DNA from: Salticus scenicus
Lineage: Eukaryota > Arthropoda > Arachnida > Araneae > Salticidae
NCBI GenBank assembly: GCA_963930645.1
Contig: OZ005653.1
Coordinates: 114,978,259 to 115,042,258 of the forward strand
DNA length: 64,000 nt
Direction: 5' to 3'
Within the stretch, counting starts at the first letter, position 1. Each line of letters opens with the position of its first letter. This document shows, piece after piece, positions 33,551-46,811 of this stretch. The translations under genes were made by a program, and so were the position numbers. The notes below the pieces were generated by a model. It made no database searches and had not been told where the DNA came from. It saw only the letters and a list, made by a program, of their open reading frames with translations.

Positions 33551-35825
33551 TGGGTATTTATTAGATAAATCTGTTGAGAATGAAAACTTATTCGTTCAGA
33601 ATTAATAACTTGTTCCTTGTAATCTAAATGCAGTATTTATTAAATAAAATAATCTTTCAGAATTTCTAACTTCTAAAGATAAACTTTTTTTTTTTTTTAA
33701 TTTCTCATTTATTGCCCGTTGCTTACATTATAAATTACAATATGTCCTTTTAAATTGTGTAAGTTTATTTTATAATATCTAAACTTGGCAATAAATGCCG
33801 GTTGAAACATCATAAACTTGTGTTTATATTTCTAAATTATATTTTGTCGCAATAATTTCAGTCCTTACGCATCCCATGAATCTACGTTTTGTGGCATGAT
33901 TATTGGCATAAAAGATTGGCTTAGTTTTTGTAAAGGGAAAATTTGGAATTTTTAACATGTATCTTTCATCAATTTTGGAATTTGTATTGAATGTAAAATT
34001 GAGAATGCTATAATTTGTTAAATCAGTTCCACGTGCATTTTTTATTGTTTAGATTGCCTAGGTCTATTTCAACTTTTGGGAATATTTTGTTATTCTACTG
34101 AGAGAAAGATATATCTCGGGACTGTTGGGGAAGTCGATAATGATTTATTTAGTGATGTATTCTACATTGTTTTGCTTAGATGTTTTTTTTCTAAAAAGTA
34201 GCTCTAGCTATATTTCGTCTCTTTAAAAAGCTTTCCAGGTAAAAAAAAAAACATGTATCTGTTAAAGAAAATTATTATAATTTTTTTACTACCTTCATTG
34301 AAAATTCAAGACTTCTTCAATAAGTTGCATATGAATTAGGATTTCTGAATTTAGCAAAACATTCACGGAATCTGACATGTTCTTTCATCTGCTTGCTTAA
34401 AAAACTATTTGTGAACTTCCAATTCAGTTTATGTTTACTAAAAAGCTTACGTTAAAATTTTATTTCAGTTAATTTCTATGAATGTTGTTTGCGCATTTGT
34501 TTACGGAAACATAAAGTTATATAATTTTTAAAGAAGTAGATTTCTAAAAATTTTGTAAACAATTTTTTATATTAATAATATATATATATATATATATATA
34601 TATTTATTTATTTATTTATTTATTGACGGATGCTTGACTCCTCAGAAATAGCAAAAAAGTATAATTTTGAGAGATATTTTGAATTTGAAAATTTCCATTA
34701 TCAAAACATTTGTTTATCGGTGAAGATAAAACCCATTCCCGGGAATACATACCATTTATATATATATTTATTTATTTAATAATATATTAGTGTTATATCG
34801 ACTGCAAATGTTCTAAAAATGCTTTATTTAACTATAAAAATAAAAATTATATTAAAAATAAATAAATAAATAAAAATAAAATAAAAATAAAAATCATGGG
34901 TACTAAATTAGAAAATGAAATGCGAGAATTTAATAAAATTTGGATTAGATTTCATTTTCATTTTGCATTCATTTACGTTTTCAATTATTTAATGCTGTCT
35001 AGAGGAGGACATTTAATATGATTTCAAGTTAAAAATTTTCAATTTTAGTTTTATGATTAGTCTTAGATTTCCGGATACTCACTTTTTAAACACTCCGATT
35101 ACCCCTACGTAAATTTCTGTTTCTATCAATTTAATAATATTACTCGATTTTGATTTTAGTCTTTAAATGTTATTTGAGAATAAAATCAATACTGTGAAAT
35201 TCTTGAGATTTTAATTCAATTTTGGATATATAATTGAATTAATAACAGTAAGGCTAGATGATTTAATTAAAGAACAGTTTTGAAATTTCAATTTAATCTT
35301 TACAGTAAATAAAGTTCTATTCCATAAAATTTAATAAAATGAATTATTTAAATAAGATTAATTTCGTGTTAAGAGACACAAGAAGTATAAATAATATTCA
35401 GTAAAATTTAAATGGTTTGAAAATGGCTCATAATAACGTAAATGGCCGAGTGAGTTAACTGAAATATAAATATTTAAAATAAAATTCTTTCAAATGCTAA
35501 CTATATGTTAAAGTAATTGAAATCATAAACATGATTGGATTTAAATAAAACTAATAACGGGATTTTTAACTAGAATAATTCTGCAGAAAGTTTAATTGTA
35601 ACTTATAGAATCCATATATATATATAATTTTAACAAGAAACAATTTATTGTTAAAAGAGTATCCCATGCATATAAAATGTAAGTTGCATACTAATACAAT
35701 TTTTGTAAGACATCAAAATACGTTTGAATCATTTTACAAAGAATATAGTAAGCAAAAATAATAAATATTAAACTTTTTGATATACATTATTAGTTGCATA
35801 AATCTGATTTATTTCATTATGCACA
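31556..35825. other. Long AT-rich stretch without recognised feature
   Basis: Low-complexity tracts: A-run at 33134-33160, T-run at 33520-33545, (TA)n at about 34577-34602 followed by (TTTA)n, and (AAAT)n near 34857-34890. No gene, RNA or inverted-repeat element recognised over about 4.2 kb. Confidence 0.5.
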
Positions 35826-35831
35826 CATATA

Positions 35832-37488
35832 TCGGGGAGACCCGTGTACCTAGGGCCGCTTTTTTTTAATGCCCAAGAACAGAGCCCTTGACCTGTTTAA
35901 AATTATCAAAGTGATATGTACATATCTTTAGCACTAATTAATTCTAATTGGAATTAATATAAATACCTAACATAATAAAGTCCGACAAATAGAAGGTTAA
36001 AAAAAAATCTTCACTCGTGGCCCTAGGTTTAACACCCTCATTGTACCTGGTGCCAGACCTCATTGTAACTACGGTCATTCTCTCAAATTTAGATTTCACT
36101 TTATAATAAATAGAAAGTAAGCATATAAACATGTATTTTATAAACGAAACAATATCAAGTAATACATCTATTTATCATATAATAATTATCGTGTTGTTGC
36201 TTTAATTTGAAACACGAAAATTTTCACTTTTTTTTTTCTTTGGGTTATTCTAACAGAATTTTTTTTTCTTCAATTTCTTTCTTTCTTTTCTTTTTTTTTC
36301 TTTTTTTTCTGGGGTGTCTCTTGGATTTCTGGATCTCTCTGGTTTTCGGTCACATCTTTACTTTGATGTGGAGGTTTTGCTTAGGTTCGTACCTGTTAAA
36401 GCATGACACACGGAAAGATGTTAAATGTCGAATGTTTCGAAATTTCAACAGGACACGAAACAGAGACATCCATTTCTATCATTCTTGGTTCACTTTCTTC
36501 CTTTATTTTTTGTTATTATTATTTATGGAGGTATATTGTCTTTCAGTCACATTTTAACTTAAATATTCATCCACAGTGAATGTGTTTTGCTTCATTGGCC
36601 ATATGCCGGATACACGAAAGCCTGATAGAATGTTTACAGGAGTAAATGCCGGAGGATAGGACTTGCCAACAGTTTCAGCAACGTCATATATAGTGACTGG
36701 TTTACCAGGGTTTGCCAGCATCCAACTACTACAGACTGTACTGTTTTTCTTCACACTTTCGCGACCGCTGACCCAGATTCACGTCATTTGAAAATATAAA
36801 ACTCTACCAGTAAGCGTTTTTTTTTTTGCAATTTGTGTGTTATTTGTTTCTATAAAATATACACAATATTCATATTTGTGCAATCAGAATACTATGGATG
36901 CAAATACTTTTATTAGAGAGAGTATGGTTATAATGCATATCCATTTGTAATGAAAATGTGAATACGGGAAATTTTGTTTGAAAAATTGTAACTTATGCGA
37001 AAAACGCCCACAGGCGGACCTTACTGTCAAAAAGACAAAAACATGCGGTTGCGAACGTGTTAAAAGATCCAAACACACTGACTCTAGGTACAAGGAAGCT
37101 AAGTGGCCCTAGGTACAAGTTCCGGTAACTTCATTCAAAATGCTGTCCAATAAAAAATCCAAAGGCAGAGAGGACTAATTAAATATATCATTTATTGCTC
37201 AATATAAAAAGCGCAATTATACACTAGGAATGAAAGAAAAATATTTGACTTACTTTTGTAATATAGCAAAAGAGATGAGCTGCAAAATTTTACTTCCAAC
37301 CATGTAAATTTGTTTTCTACGTGTAACTTGTCAAAACTTTCTCCTCAAAAATTCCAAAGTAGTTGTAAAAGTAGCAATTGGTGTTGTTACTTGCCCAATT
37401 GAGTATTAAAACTTAAAATTAAATATTATTCAAATAAAGTGGGGTGGCCCTAGGTACATGATGGCCCTAGGTACACGGATCTCCCCTG
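35832..37488 (-). mobile_element. Non-autonomous pogo-like transposon, complete copy
   Basis: Left end reads GGGGAGACCCGTGTACC (from 35834) and right end, inverted, GGGGAGATCCGTGTACC, both followed by TAGGGCC. TA dinucleotides lie outside (35830-35831; 37489-37490). Next to each end a second block related to GTACCTAGGGCCA recurs: GTGGCCCTAGG, GTACCTGGTGCC, AAGTGGCCCTAGGTAC and GATGGCCCTAGGTAC lie at about 36017, 36046, 37102 and 37462, a subterminal repeat family. A remnant of a pogo/Tigger transposase C-terminus is on the minus strand. At 1657 bp it is too short to be autonomous. A second copy starts at 62827, and an end fragment lies at 12094. Confidence 0.9.
36554..36760 (-). pseudogene. 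Pogo/Tigger transposase C-terminal remnant
   Basis: The frame (66 codons from the Met at 36754) contains WMLANPGKPVTIYDVAETVG, then YPPAFTPVNILSGFRVSGIW and PMKQNTFTVDEYL. This is the stretch following the DDE domain in jerky/Tigger-type transposases, where the family reads roughly NPG..VTIYD ... AFTP.NI..GFRVSGIWP. The catalytic DDE domain and the CENP-B-type DNA-binding domain are absent, so the product is not functional. It identifies the element as pogo superfamily. The equivalent stretch in the second copy lies at about 63605-63790 and carries indels. Confidence 0.85.
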
Positions 37489-37489
37489 T

Positions 37490-37922
37490 ATATATATATA
37501 TTAAGATGTACTAACTAAATTTTAGTTACTACATTTGAATTCAATTCATTTTTTTTTTTTATCTATTGTCTGGCTGCTCAGTCCCGATGACGAAAAAGCA
37601 ACAATTTTTCCTCTTTCAAACGCTGTTAATTATTGGCAATATAACAAACACACTCAAAAAAAAATGTGTTTTTAACGTAAATTACATCTTACAAACTTTC
37701 TAAAATTTATGTGTTAGAGACATTTATATGTTAACATTTATATCTTAAACATAAAGCTGATTTTAGAGCATAACATTATTCCGTGAAAAATTTATAGTAA
37801 ATGTTTACCTGGTCAAATTAAGTAGTTTTTAAATGTATATTAATTTTAAAGTATGAAGTGTGCTCATCAATTAAAAATTCTCTCTGATTGAGTAGACTTC
37901 TGGAGTTACAACTAAACATTCC

Positions 37923-37953
<31 letters not shown>

Positions 37954-38480
37954 TGTTAAAAAATAACCCTTGATAACATGAAGAAACTTGCAAAATGTAA
38001 ATGTTGAGGAACTTGTATTGGAACTTCTTTAGATAAGGTCTGGACAGGCGTACTGGCAGTAATATGATAGGTGACTTAGGAAAACAAGAAGTCAGCCTGG
38101 GGCTACAATCTTAAAGTTAGTTGCTGCTTTTTTTTCTGTTTTTTTTCCTGATGATGCCCTGGCAAGATGGGCGGAGAGCTTTGAATAAATGATTCATGTG
38201 CTCATTTTTTAATGATTTTAATTAAATATGTCTTTAAAAAATTACTTGTTTAAAAGTATTAATTTTTAACAAATTAGTTGTTTTTACAATGGCGCACGTG
38301 TTTATTAAATGTGTCTAGTTGAAATGTTGTTACGTTAAACATTCCTATACTAGTTCGAGGCATTTTTATTTTCTTAAAAAAAAAAAAAAAAAAAAAAGAG
38401 AGAGAGAGAGAGAGGTGATTTTTTAACTTACCTTAAAATTTTTACATGCAATATGTATTACCTATATAAAATAGAAATGT
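37490..38480. other. Spacer with A-runs and (GA)n
   Basis: A-run at 37926-37953, and an A-run passing into (GA)n at 38377-38414. A GC-richer patch near 38030-38190 (GCCTGGGGCTACAATC, GATGATGCCCTGGCAAG) is unexplained. No gene recognised. Confidence 0.45.
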
Positions 38481-38584
38481 TGTTATCACGATAATTTCTG
38501 AAATAATGGACCAAATCAAAACAATTTTGCGCAGTGGACTCATTTGACAGATGTCTTGCTGGAGTCTGTTAACCATGTTTCTCC

Positions 38585-38620
<36 letters not shown>

Positions 38621-39640
38621 TTGCAAGTCACGGCCTGTAGAGGAATTCAAATCCATATTTTGAAAAGCATATTTGCAAGACCGGATTTAAGGAATTTTGA
38701 TGTATTCATAAACTATATAAAGTTACTCACTAAATTTATTATTGAAATTCGTTTGCCATTTTAAAAGAGAATATACTTTATTATTTTTTTGAGCGGTGGG
38801 GTTGGAGCACTTAAAATCATGCTGCTACAATTTTTTAAATATTGAATTAATTCAAGTTGAAGTTGGACGATAGACGACTCTATTAAACACCTTGGAGGAA
38901 TTTGCTGGAGAATTTGCACCGTCATTTTGTTTCCAATAAGTATCCATTTGAAATTAGACTAGCATTTGAAAACGTGTCATTAGGATAACTTTGATGAGTT
39001 CACTGGACAGCTTACTTCACCTTTTTATTTCCAAATGGCAGCCACTTGAAATCAGGCTTCAAATTGAAAATTTGCCAACACAATAACTTTTAAAATACTG
39101 AACTAATTTTAACTAAAGTAAGACAGTTGAATTGCATCTTGAATGACTTCACTGGGCAATTTTATCCTCCATTTTCTTTCCAAGTAGTGGTTCCCTTGAA
39201 AATGTTTCATCACGATATCCTTTAAAATACTAATTTGATTCAAAACAGAGTTAACTGATGGTTTTATCTATCAAATATCTTGGATGAGTTCGCTGGGCAT
39301 CTAGCTCTGCAATTTTGTTTAAAGTTGTGGCTACATGAATTCAGGCTGACAATTCAGAATTTTTCATTGCGATAATTTTAGAAATACTGAACTAATGGAA
39401 ACCAAAGTTGAATAATGGACTCATGTTACAAACTTCTTAGATGAATTCATTAGTCAACTTGCTCAACCATTTTATCTCTCAGTGGTGATGCTTTACAAGT
39501 TATTAAAATACCTCTCGAAATATTGAATTAATTTCAGCCAATCTTTAACAGTAGAGTTATCTTACAAATACATTTGATGTGTCAAATGGACGTCTTGATC
39601 CGCCAATATGTTTGTATGCGTCGTACACTTGAAAAATGCA
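38480..39640. repeat. Very degenerate tandem repeat, period about 150 bp
   Basis: A block related to GATGAGTTCACTGGRCA recurs at about 38894, 38994, 39144, 39284, 39441 and 39576. In several intervals it is followed by a CATTTTRTTTCCAA block, a CACTTGAAATCAGGCT block and AAAATACTGAACTAATTT. Intervals are 100-157 bp. Units are so diverged that no two are near-identical, which marks an old array. An (ATT)n tract at 38584-38622 lies at its left edge. Not coding. Confidence 0.65.
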
Positions 39641-41655
39641 AATTAATATAAAAAGGTATTTATGTACTTAAATGTTTAAAACTGCCTATGGATACAGCTG
39701 ACATCAATGTGCCCACCATATTTATTAATAAACTTTAGCCATTCTCTTGTTTTTAAAAGGCAAACAGTTGTTAAGAAAAATTAAATCAACCTACACTTCT
39801 ACCTGAGCCGTAAGGACTTGTTTTGTTTTAAACATCATTTTAAGATTTATTATTATTTTTATTATTAATATTATTTGTACTTTTTCTAAGACATATTCTG
39901 TATTTAAGATTGAATTGTGACACATTGAATTTTGATGGAGCATAAACAGCCTCGATGCTCCAGTTTATTCAACCGCAAGCACATTCAGCCATGGGTTTGC
40001 TGTTGTTAGGATAATAACGAGACGTGAACAGCCTAATGGTGTTTTACGGTTAGAATTGTTTAATGCAACGCATTTATTTAAAGGCACTGCACATAACACA
40101 AATTAGGAATTTGTTACGGTCAGAGTTTTCATGTATCTCGAACCAGCTGATTCCCGAAGTTGGTGCGTAATGGATGTAGCATTATGAAAAACGGAGTTTT
40201 AAATCTATTCTTATATTTATATAGAAGTTTGTTGCAAAAAGATGAAGGGTTTACAAAGAAATATATTCTGAGAAAAATAAAGTCTGTCTATTTTACATTT
40301 AAAAACATTATTCACCGCACTAGTTTATTTATTTTGTTGTATTTTAATTTATTAAAAATTATGAATGTTAACAAGTAATTCAACGTGTTTAAAACAAGGG
40401 TTAAAAATATTTGTTTAGGTTGTTATTTAAACTGAATCATTTGTGATATTGCTGATTATGATTTCCAAAACCTTCTAATCACACTGTAAAAATAAATAAT
40501 ATATTTAAACCATAATAAATTTAACAGAATTTCTTTAACAAATAAAATATTTCTCAACTCATGTAACATCTCACTGATAAATATTTTTACAGATATTAGA
40601 AAAAATATGTGTTTAATAATGTCATTGAATTTCAATATAATATTTTAAAATGTTATTTCACTATGACCAATTAACATTTCCAGTAAGTTAAATCAAATAT
40701 TCAATTGCGATCACAATTAAATCTTCATATAGAAAGTTATACTTGAAATATATACATAAAAATACAATTTATTACGAATTTGTATGGTACAAACAAAACA
40801 TTAAATAAATAAACAAATATATTATATCCCTAAAATACTTACGCACATACTGACAATATACTTCCCTAAACAATTTTTCGAATTTCCATCATTAGGAAAA
40901 CGTTCTTTTCTCATATAAATTTAAGTACCCACAAAATGATAAATAAGTAATTTCTGCATGTGAGAACCAAGAAAGTATTTCTGAGAGCATCCGTATTCCA
41001 TTTAGAAAACCCAACAATATGATTAGTTTATCAATCTTTCCGCCTAACGCGAAATTTTTATATAGATACAGATATTAATAAAATATAGCAAGAATATTTT
41101 ACTTGCTTATCTGGAAACGCTTTATATAGAATATCTCATATAGCTAAATTGATTTACATTTATGAAATAAATGAGACTAAATAAACAGGTAATCTTAAAA
41201 TTTCCGAAACAGAACATGGAATTTCATTATATAAAGATCGGCTTTCGTTATGTTTTATGAATAATATTTACATATATAAACATAAATGTACACAGTTTAA
41301 ATTCTTTCATGCAAAATTTCATATATATATGTATGAAATTTAGTCATTTGTACACAATCAAATACAAAAGATAATATATCTATGAATGTTGTAGTTTCAC
41401 TTTTGTTGCACTTAAATGTTGCAAAACTTCATTGAAAATGTTAATTACTTTTTTTCTAAGCAATCTTAGTTTAAAGTAATTTTATAATTCGTTTGTTACA
41501 CTTCATTTATAATTTTAACTATGAGAGAGCAATAAAATATCCATATTGTTTTTTAAATGTGTATCAAATAAGAAAAAATAAAATTAGGATGAAACAATAT
41601 GCCATTATATACAATTATTACAAATAACACTGCTGTAAAAAAAAAAAAAAAAAAA
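39641..41655. other. AT-rich spacer
   Basis: No gene recognised. A less AT-rich patch at about 39930-40150 (CCTCGATGCTCCAG, TAACGAGACGTGAACAGCC) shows no conserved frame. The ORF at 40160-40378 lacks any family signature. Confidence 0.45.
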
Positions 41656-41680
41656 ATAATAATAATAATAATAATAATCA

Positions 41681-42261
41681 AGATCTGATACTATTTTTGC
41701 TGATTCTTATGTAAAATGACCTTCTAAATCCAAATATTACTCCCAATTTGCCCAGTCACCCACAGTTTTCTAGATACACCACTCCCTCCCTCAATTTCTT
41801 TCCTTGTGCGATAATTTTATGAGCAGGGATTTATTTTGAAGAATGAAAAATAATTAATTTACCACCTAGAAACAAAAAATATAAAGTTTACAAAAAAACA
41901 TTAACAGATTTAAAAAATATAAAATGTGTAATGCATAATTTCAGTGGCAACCCCCCCCCCCTCCCACAAAAAAAAAATGTTTCCTTGTCGCAAATGTAAA
42001 AAATTTAGGATAAAAATTTAGGATGAATTTTAGAATTTTCCAACAGTATAGCCCCTCAGAACGGTTAAAAAAATCCGCACCTCTCCTACCAATCAAATTT
42101 ATAGCCAAGAAATCACCATAAAATGATAAAAATAGGGGGCCATTCCTAAATATCGGTGGGTGATAGGGTAAAATGAGCTTCATATTCGGATTCATGGTGT
42201 CATTTTGCATACGAATATGCTGAAAGGGTGTCAGGGGCAATTTTCAGGTCGAGCAGTGTAA
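41681..42261. mobile_element. Foldback element, copy 2
   Basis: Same family as 6550-7132. Left arm (about 41690-41840: TTCTTATGTAAAATGACC, CAGTCACCCACAGTTTTC) is the inverse of the right arm (about 42060-42261: ATCGGTGGGTGATAGGG, CATATTCGGATTCATGG), with the right end reading GAGCAGTGTAA. The inner part of the right side (41940-42060) also matches 6841-6950 and 1880-1960. An (AAT)n tract abuts the left end (41657-41679) and a C-run lies at 41950-41962. No coding capacity. Confidence 0.8.
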
Positions 42262-42264
42262 TTC

Positions 42265-42392
42265 TACGTATAATAAATGCAACTATTATCAATAAATTTA
42301 CTGAAATCTGCCACAAACTGTTATTTATTACATAAAATCTTTAACGTATTTTCATCAATGCTTAAACTCTATGATTCTAATTCTATTATTAC

Positions 42393-42431
<39 letters not shown>

Positions 42432-43194
42432 TATTTATAAATATTATTTTTTAAACTATTAGCTATAATTTAATTTTTTATAAGAATTTCTAGATATCAT
42501 AAATTACTTTCATAATATATAATTAACACACAACTGAAAATATAATTTTAGCTATTTCCAATTGTATGGCTTAACTTAGCTAAATATTTTATATGTAGCC
42601 CTGCATAAATTTTAATGCTAATCATAACACACGCTCTAATGAATATATTTTTGTTCATGTAAATTTTATATGTTATTTTCACTATGTTTTCTGCAGTAGG
42701 AAAATATTTAAATATGATTTGTAAAAATAACTTTTATAGAATGGACTTTATTGCATTTTCTTTAATCCCTATACACATTGCATTTGTGTTACACATACCA
42801 TTTTCAATAGGGACATATTATACTATACCTTAATAAAATATATCAGTTTGAAGAAATTCTGAGAATTATTAACGATATTAGAGCACAGATAGATAGAAAG
42901 ACAGGAAAAATGAAGTAATAAATGTATGCACCTTTTCTGAAATGTGTTATAAAACACAATAAGTTAATAACAATAATTTTTAATATATAAAACATGTATT
43001 TCTTTGGTATTTTAATTTATATTAAACATTTTGATTTTTTTTTTCAAGTTCCATAACCTGATAAATCAAATAAAACCTTTATGAATTTCTTTTAAGATTT
43101 ATTTCATTATGTGCCATAAATAAACATAAAAAATTTTTTGAGACAGCTTTATCAAAAATATACTTTAAATAGTATTATAAAATTAAATTTAGTT

Positions 43195-43233
<39 letters not shown>

Positions 43234-43281
43234 TGCAAATGTGTCTGTGAAATACAGTTATATTATTTAACAAGTATCTTC

Positions 43282-43314
<33 letters not shown>

Positions 43315-43353
43315 CATTGTTTGGGTTTATAAAAAGCGATTTTAAAGAGCAAA

Positions 43354-43384
<31 letters not shown>

Positions 43385-43680
43385 GTTTACTCTGCATATT
43401 TCATTATGAGGGCTTTCTTCTTTATTTATTCTTTCTGTTCATTTTTCTTTGGTAAATTTATTCGAATTTCATTCACATAAATATTTTAACTTTACATTTA
43501 CAGAAATAAATTAGACATAGAAATGGATAATTTTCATCACCATACAAATATTTGCATTCGTCTAAGAAATAGTTTTTTTTTTTTTTTTTTTTTTTTTTTT
43601 CCCCGAATCAAGTTGGTATCTTCTCTTTATCCTCACAAATAGATGAAGTATCACCTAACATTTTCAAGATGTTTACTTCC
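42265..43680. other. AT-rich spacer with simple repeats
   Basis: (ATT)n at about 42385-42431, (TA)n at 43199-43229, (AAT)n at 43284-43311 and T-runs at 43359-43384 and 43571-43600. No gene recognised. Confidence 0.5.
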
Positions 43681-43689
43681 ATTATCCTA

Positions 43690-44090
43690 CTACCGTAGGT
43701 AATGGAAGTATTGTATTCGGTCCGAAAATTCGATATCGAGTTTTCATCTTATTTAGACGTTTTAAGGCCCCCTGAGTCCAAAAAAGTACTTTTTGACAAT
43801 GGCCAGTGCGTGTGTATGTATGTGTCTGCGTGTGTGCATGTATGTGTGGAATCTTCTGGCTATCATATCTCCTAAACTAATAAAGACAGAACAACGAAAA
43901 TTCAGAATTAACACAGTTCTGGTGTACAGATGAATTTTCTAAATTTTGGTGAAAATTGGAAAACCGGAAGGGGAACCGTAAATCCGTTTCTCAAAAACGG
44001 CTCTGTCAATTTTCTTCGAAGTTGCTAAATTTACACTCTACTAGATTTCCTTTCGAATGATATATGTTACTTTCTTGAATTCATTTCGAT
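43690..44090 (+). repeat. Dispersed repeat with TGTG/TGTATG microsatellite
   Basis: Second member of the family at 26475-27005, here on the plus strand: GACGTTTTAAGGCCCCCTGA, then GGCCAGTGCGTGTGTATG, a short microsatellite, then ATCTCCTAAACTAA, GAAAACCGGAAGGGGAACC and CGTTTCTCAAAAACGGC. It directly precedes composite copy B. Confidence 0.7.
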
Positions 44091-44142
44091 ATTAAACTTA
44101 ATTTTATAAAATTAAAAATAAAAATAAATTATATTCCTCTTG

Positions 44143-46430
44143 CTTTTTAACCGACTTCAAAAAAAGGAGGAAGGTTCTCAATTCAAACCGTATGTTTTTT
44201 TTATGTTTGTTAGCTCATAACTTCTGAACGGATGCTCCGATTTTGATACTTTTTGTTTTGTTGAAAAGGTCTTGGTCTGCAATAGGTCCCATTGTAATAT
44301 CTTTACGATCTAAAGAAAATACAGGGTGCCCAAAAAAGTGAGTCCCGACTCTTTTAACTACTGAACGGCTGCAGCTGTAGTCATAAAAGTTGCATGTAGG
44401 TATAGTATAGTAGTCATGCGCAACGTGATTCAACCGCTTATAGCACCATCTGGTGGAAAACAGCGGAGTTAGCGTTCCTATCTCGAAATCGGTTCAAGAT
44501 AGGGAAAAAGTGAATTACAAAGGATGCCATCGATTTAGTAAGAAAAGACAGTTTGTAGACATTAATGCTAAAAATAGAACAATTAAAACGGAAATTTGTT
44601 TGTCCGCAAATTAATATTTCCTTCACACTTCAACAGCATTGCATACGTTGTAGCGTAGCGGGTGACATTTATGCTATGTAAAATTCAAAGTATGGTTATT
44701 GTAAGCGGTCACATCGATTAACGTATAAACGTTTTAAACCGACTTCATAAAGGAAGAGGTTCTCAATACAAACTATGTTTTTCATTGTTGTTGTTGTTGA
44801 AATATGTTAGCTTATAACTTCATGCTTTACTTTTAATACTTTTTTTTGTTGTCGCAAAGATCTTGGCCTGAAATAGGTTTCATTATGATTTCATTAAGAT
44901 ATAAACAAATTACAGGATACTCACAAAAGTCTGTTCTCACTCTAACTTCTGAACGCATGCAGCTATACTGGTAAAAGTAGTAAGTATATAAGTATCGATG
45001 TTGAAACTTCTGTCCGTCAGCTGCAATTCATATTATGTTTGAACTTTACTCTGAGCAATTTCCAGCGTAGCGTGTAACACGTATTCACTGTAAAATTTAA
45101 TAGTATATGCCTAACAGAATTTTTGGTTACGAATACAGCGTATCCGTTCTTTACATTTCTAAAGCCTTTTTAATTTAAAGTTTGTTCATTCAATAGATAT
45201 TTTTTTTTCTGATATCCGATAAAGGCAAGAAAAGTGACACAACTTAAAAATGCAGCATTTGAAAAATATTAACTAAAAAATAACTTGACTAGAATAAGAC
45301 TAGCACAACTGTCTCTCGAGTGGATAAATTTCTAGATGGAGATGTAACTTTTTTGTTCACATTGGGTGCATTTCATGTATTTTTCAGTGACAAAAACCAT
45401 TTTTTGAGTTATGTCATTTTTCTTGGGGGTTGTGATTTGTGAAACTGCCGTCGACGTCTTCTGATGTTCTGCTATATGAATAAAGTTTCACTGAAAAGAG
45501 AAAAATAATATCTTTTTGTAAAAAAAATAGAACCGACTCCAAGAAGCAACTACTATTCAAGCAACTAAAAAAGAAATTGGCATGAAATGAAACTGTAGAT
45601 TGCGATTAAAAGTATAAAATAATTTCCTTCGTCAAACAACCTATAACACTACAATTAATCATAACTTTTGAAGTCGGCGCAAAATTAAATAAAAATTGAT
45701 ACCTGTATTCAATACAAAAATCAAATTCTATTCAAAATACACATCTCACAATGTCACCTGCAAAACGCAGCCGAAAACTACTTTGATTCAAGAAAACAAA
45801 TAAGATGTCGTAAACAGCAAGAGTTGGCGAAGCTGCTGGTATCTGGCGTCCTTGGTGAAAGAAAAATCGCAAAACTATCTGGCAAATATATTTAATTTCT
45901 TTCAAGAGAGTAATCAAGAATGTGAAACAATACTTCGTACAATATATATTAGGAAAATATACACCTTACATGTATATTTTTGCATTACTTTTTGATCGAC
46001 AAATCCAAAAGCCACCAAGGATAATAGTTATCAAAGTTATACCAAATTTGCAAAGGAAACTAACTTCGTAGAAACATAAATACCGAATTGCGAAGAATGT
46101 TCACTGTTCTATGTAGATGCTACTAATGGACCAATTGTATACAGTGATAAGTTAATAAAGGAAACATGAAATTGGATCATTCGAGACAACAGCATTTGTA
46201 GCTATCGATCTAAAAACAAATCTTTAAAAACTAATTAGATTTTATTGAATTTTGCGCCGACTTCAAAAGTTATGATTAATTGTAGTGTTATAGGTTGTTT
46301 GACGAAGGAAATTATTTTATACTTTTAATCGCAATCTACAGTTTCATTTCATGCCAATTTCTTTTTTAGTTGCTTGAATAGTAGTTGCTTCTTGGAGTCG
46401 GTTCTATTTTTTTTACAAAAAGATATTATT
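44143..46430 (+). mobile_element. Modular composite repeat, copy B (shorter)
   Basis: Same left end (TTTTAACCGACTTCAAAAAA) and right end (AGTCGGTTCTATTTTTTTTA) as copy A, but 2.3 kb. Module openings are at 44150 and 44738 only, so the middle modules seen in A and C are missing. The inverted-arm sub-element is complete (about 45500-45700 and 46245-46430). Compared with A, the first 180 bp are nearly identical while the rest differs by scattered substitutions. Confidence 0.8.
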
Positions 46431-46439
46431 AATTTTACA

Positions 46440-46805
46440 CACATTTAATTTTTGGACTTTTATTGTTCAATTAAGTATCACATCACAAATGTATTTCGAT
46501 ATTGCTTTTTCTGAAAATAAATAAATAAATACAGTCAAAATTTCTGTTTTAACGATAAAAATAATGCTTTGTTTAGTATAATACTGAATATTTTTAGACA
46601 TGAGATACACATACATTCTTCTAGTAGTACTATACACATACAAAAGCCGATATTTTATATTTTTCCGAATTTGTTATTACAATACAAAATTATCAGAATA
46701 GCTTTTATTAAAATGTAATTTAAAAAAAATCTCTAAAATTCTATTATAAATTATTTATTTAAATAAATTAAGAATATCAGAATCACTGAATCAAATATCT
46801 TTTAT
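46440..46805. other. AT-rich spacer
   Basis: A lone Tigger-like end motif (ACAGTCAAAATTTCTG near 46530) has no matching inverse end nearby. Nothing else seen. Confidence 0.4.
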
Positions 46806-46811
46806 AATTTC

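Noticed and set aside
40160..40378. 72-codon ORF with mixed composition
   Set aside because: No conserved motif, no repeat match and no gene context; indistinguishable from chance in this AT-rich sequence.
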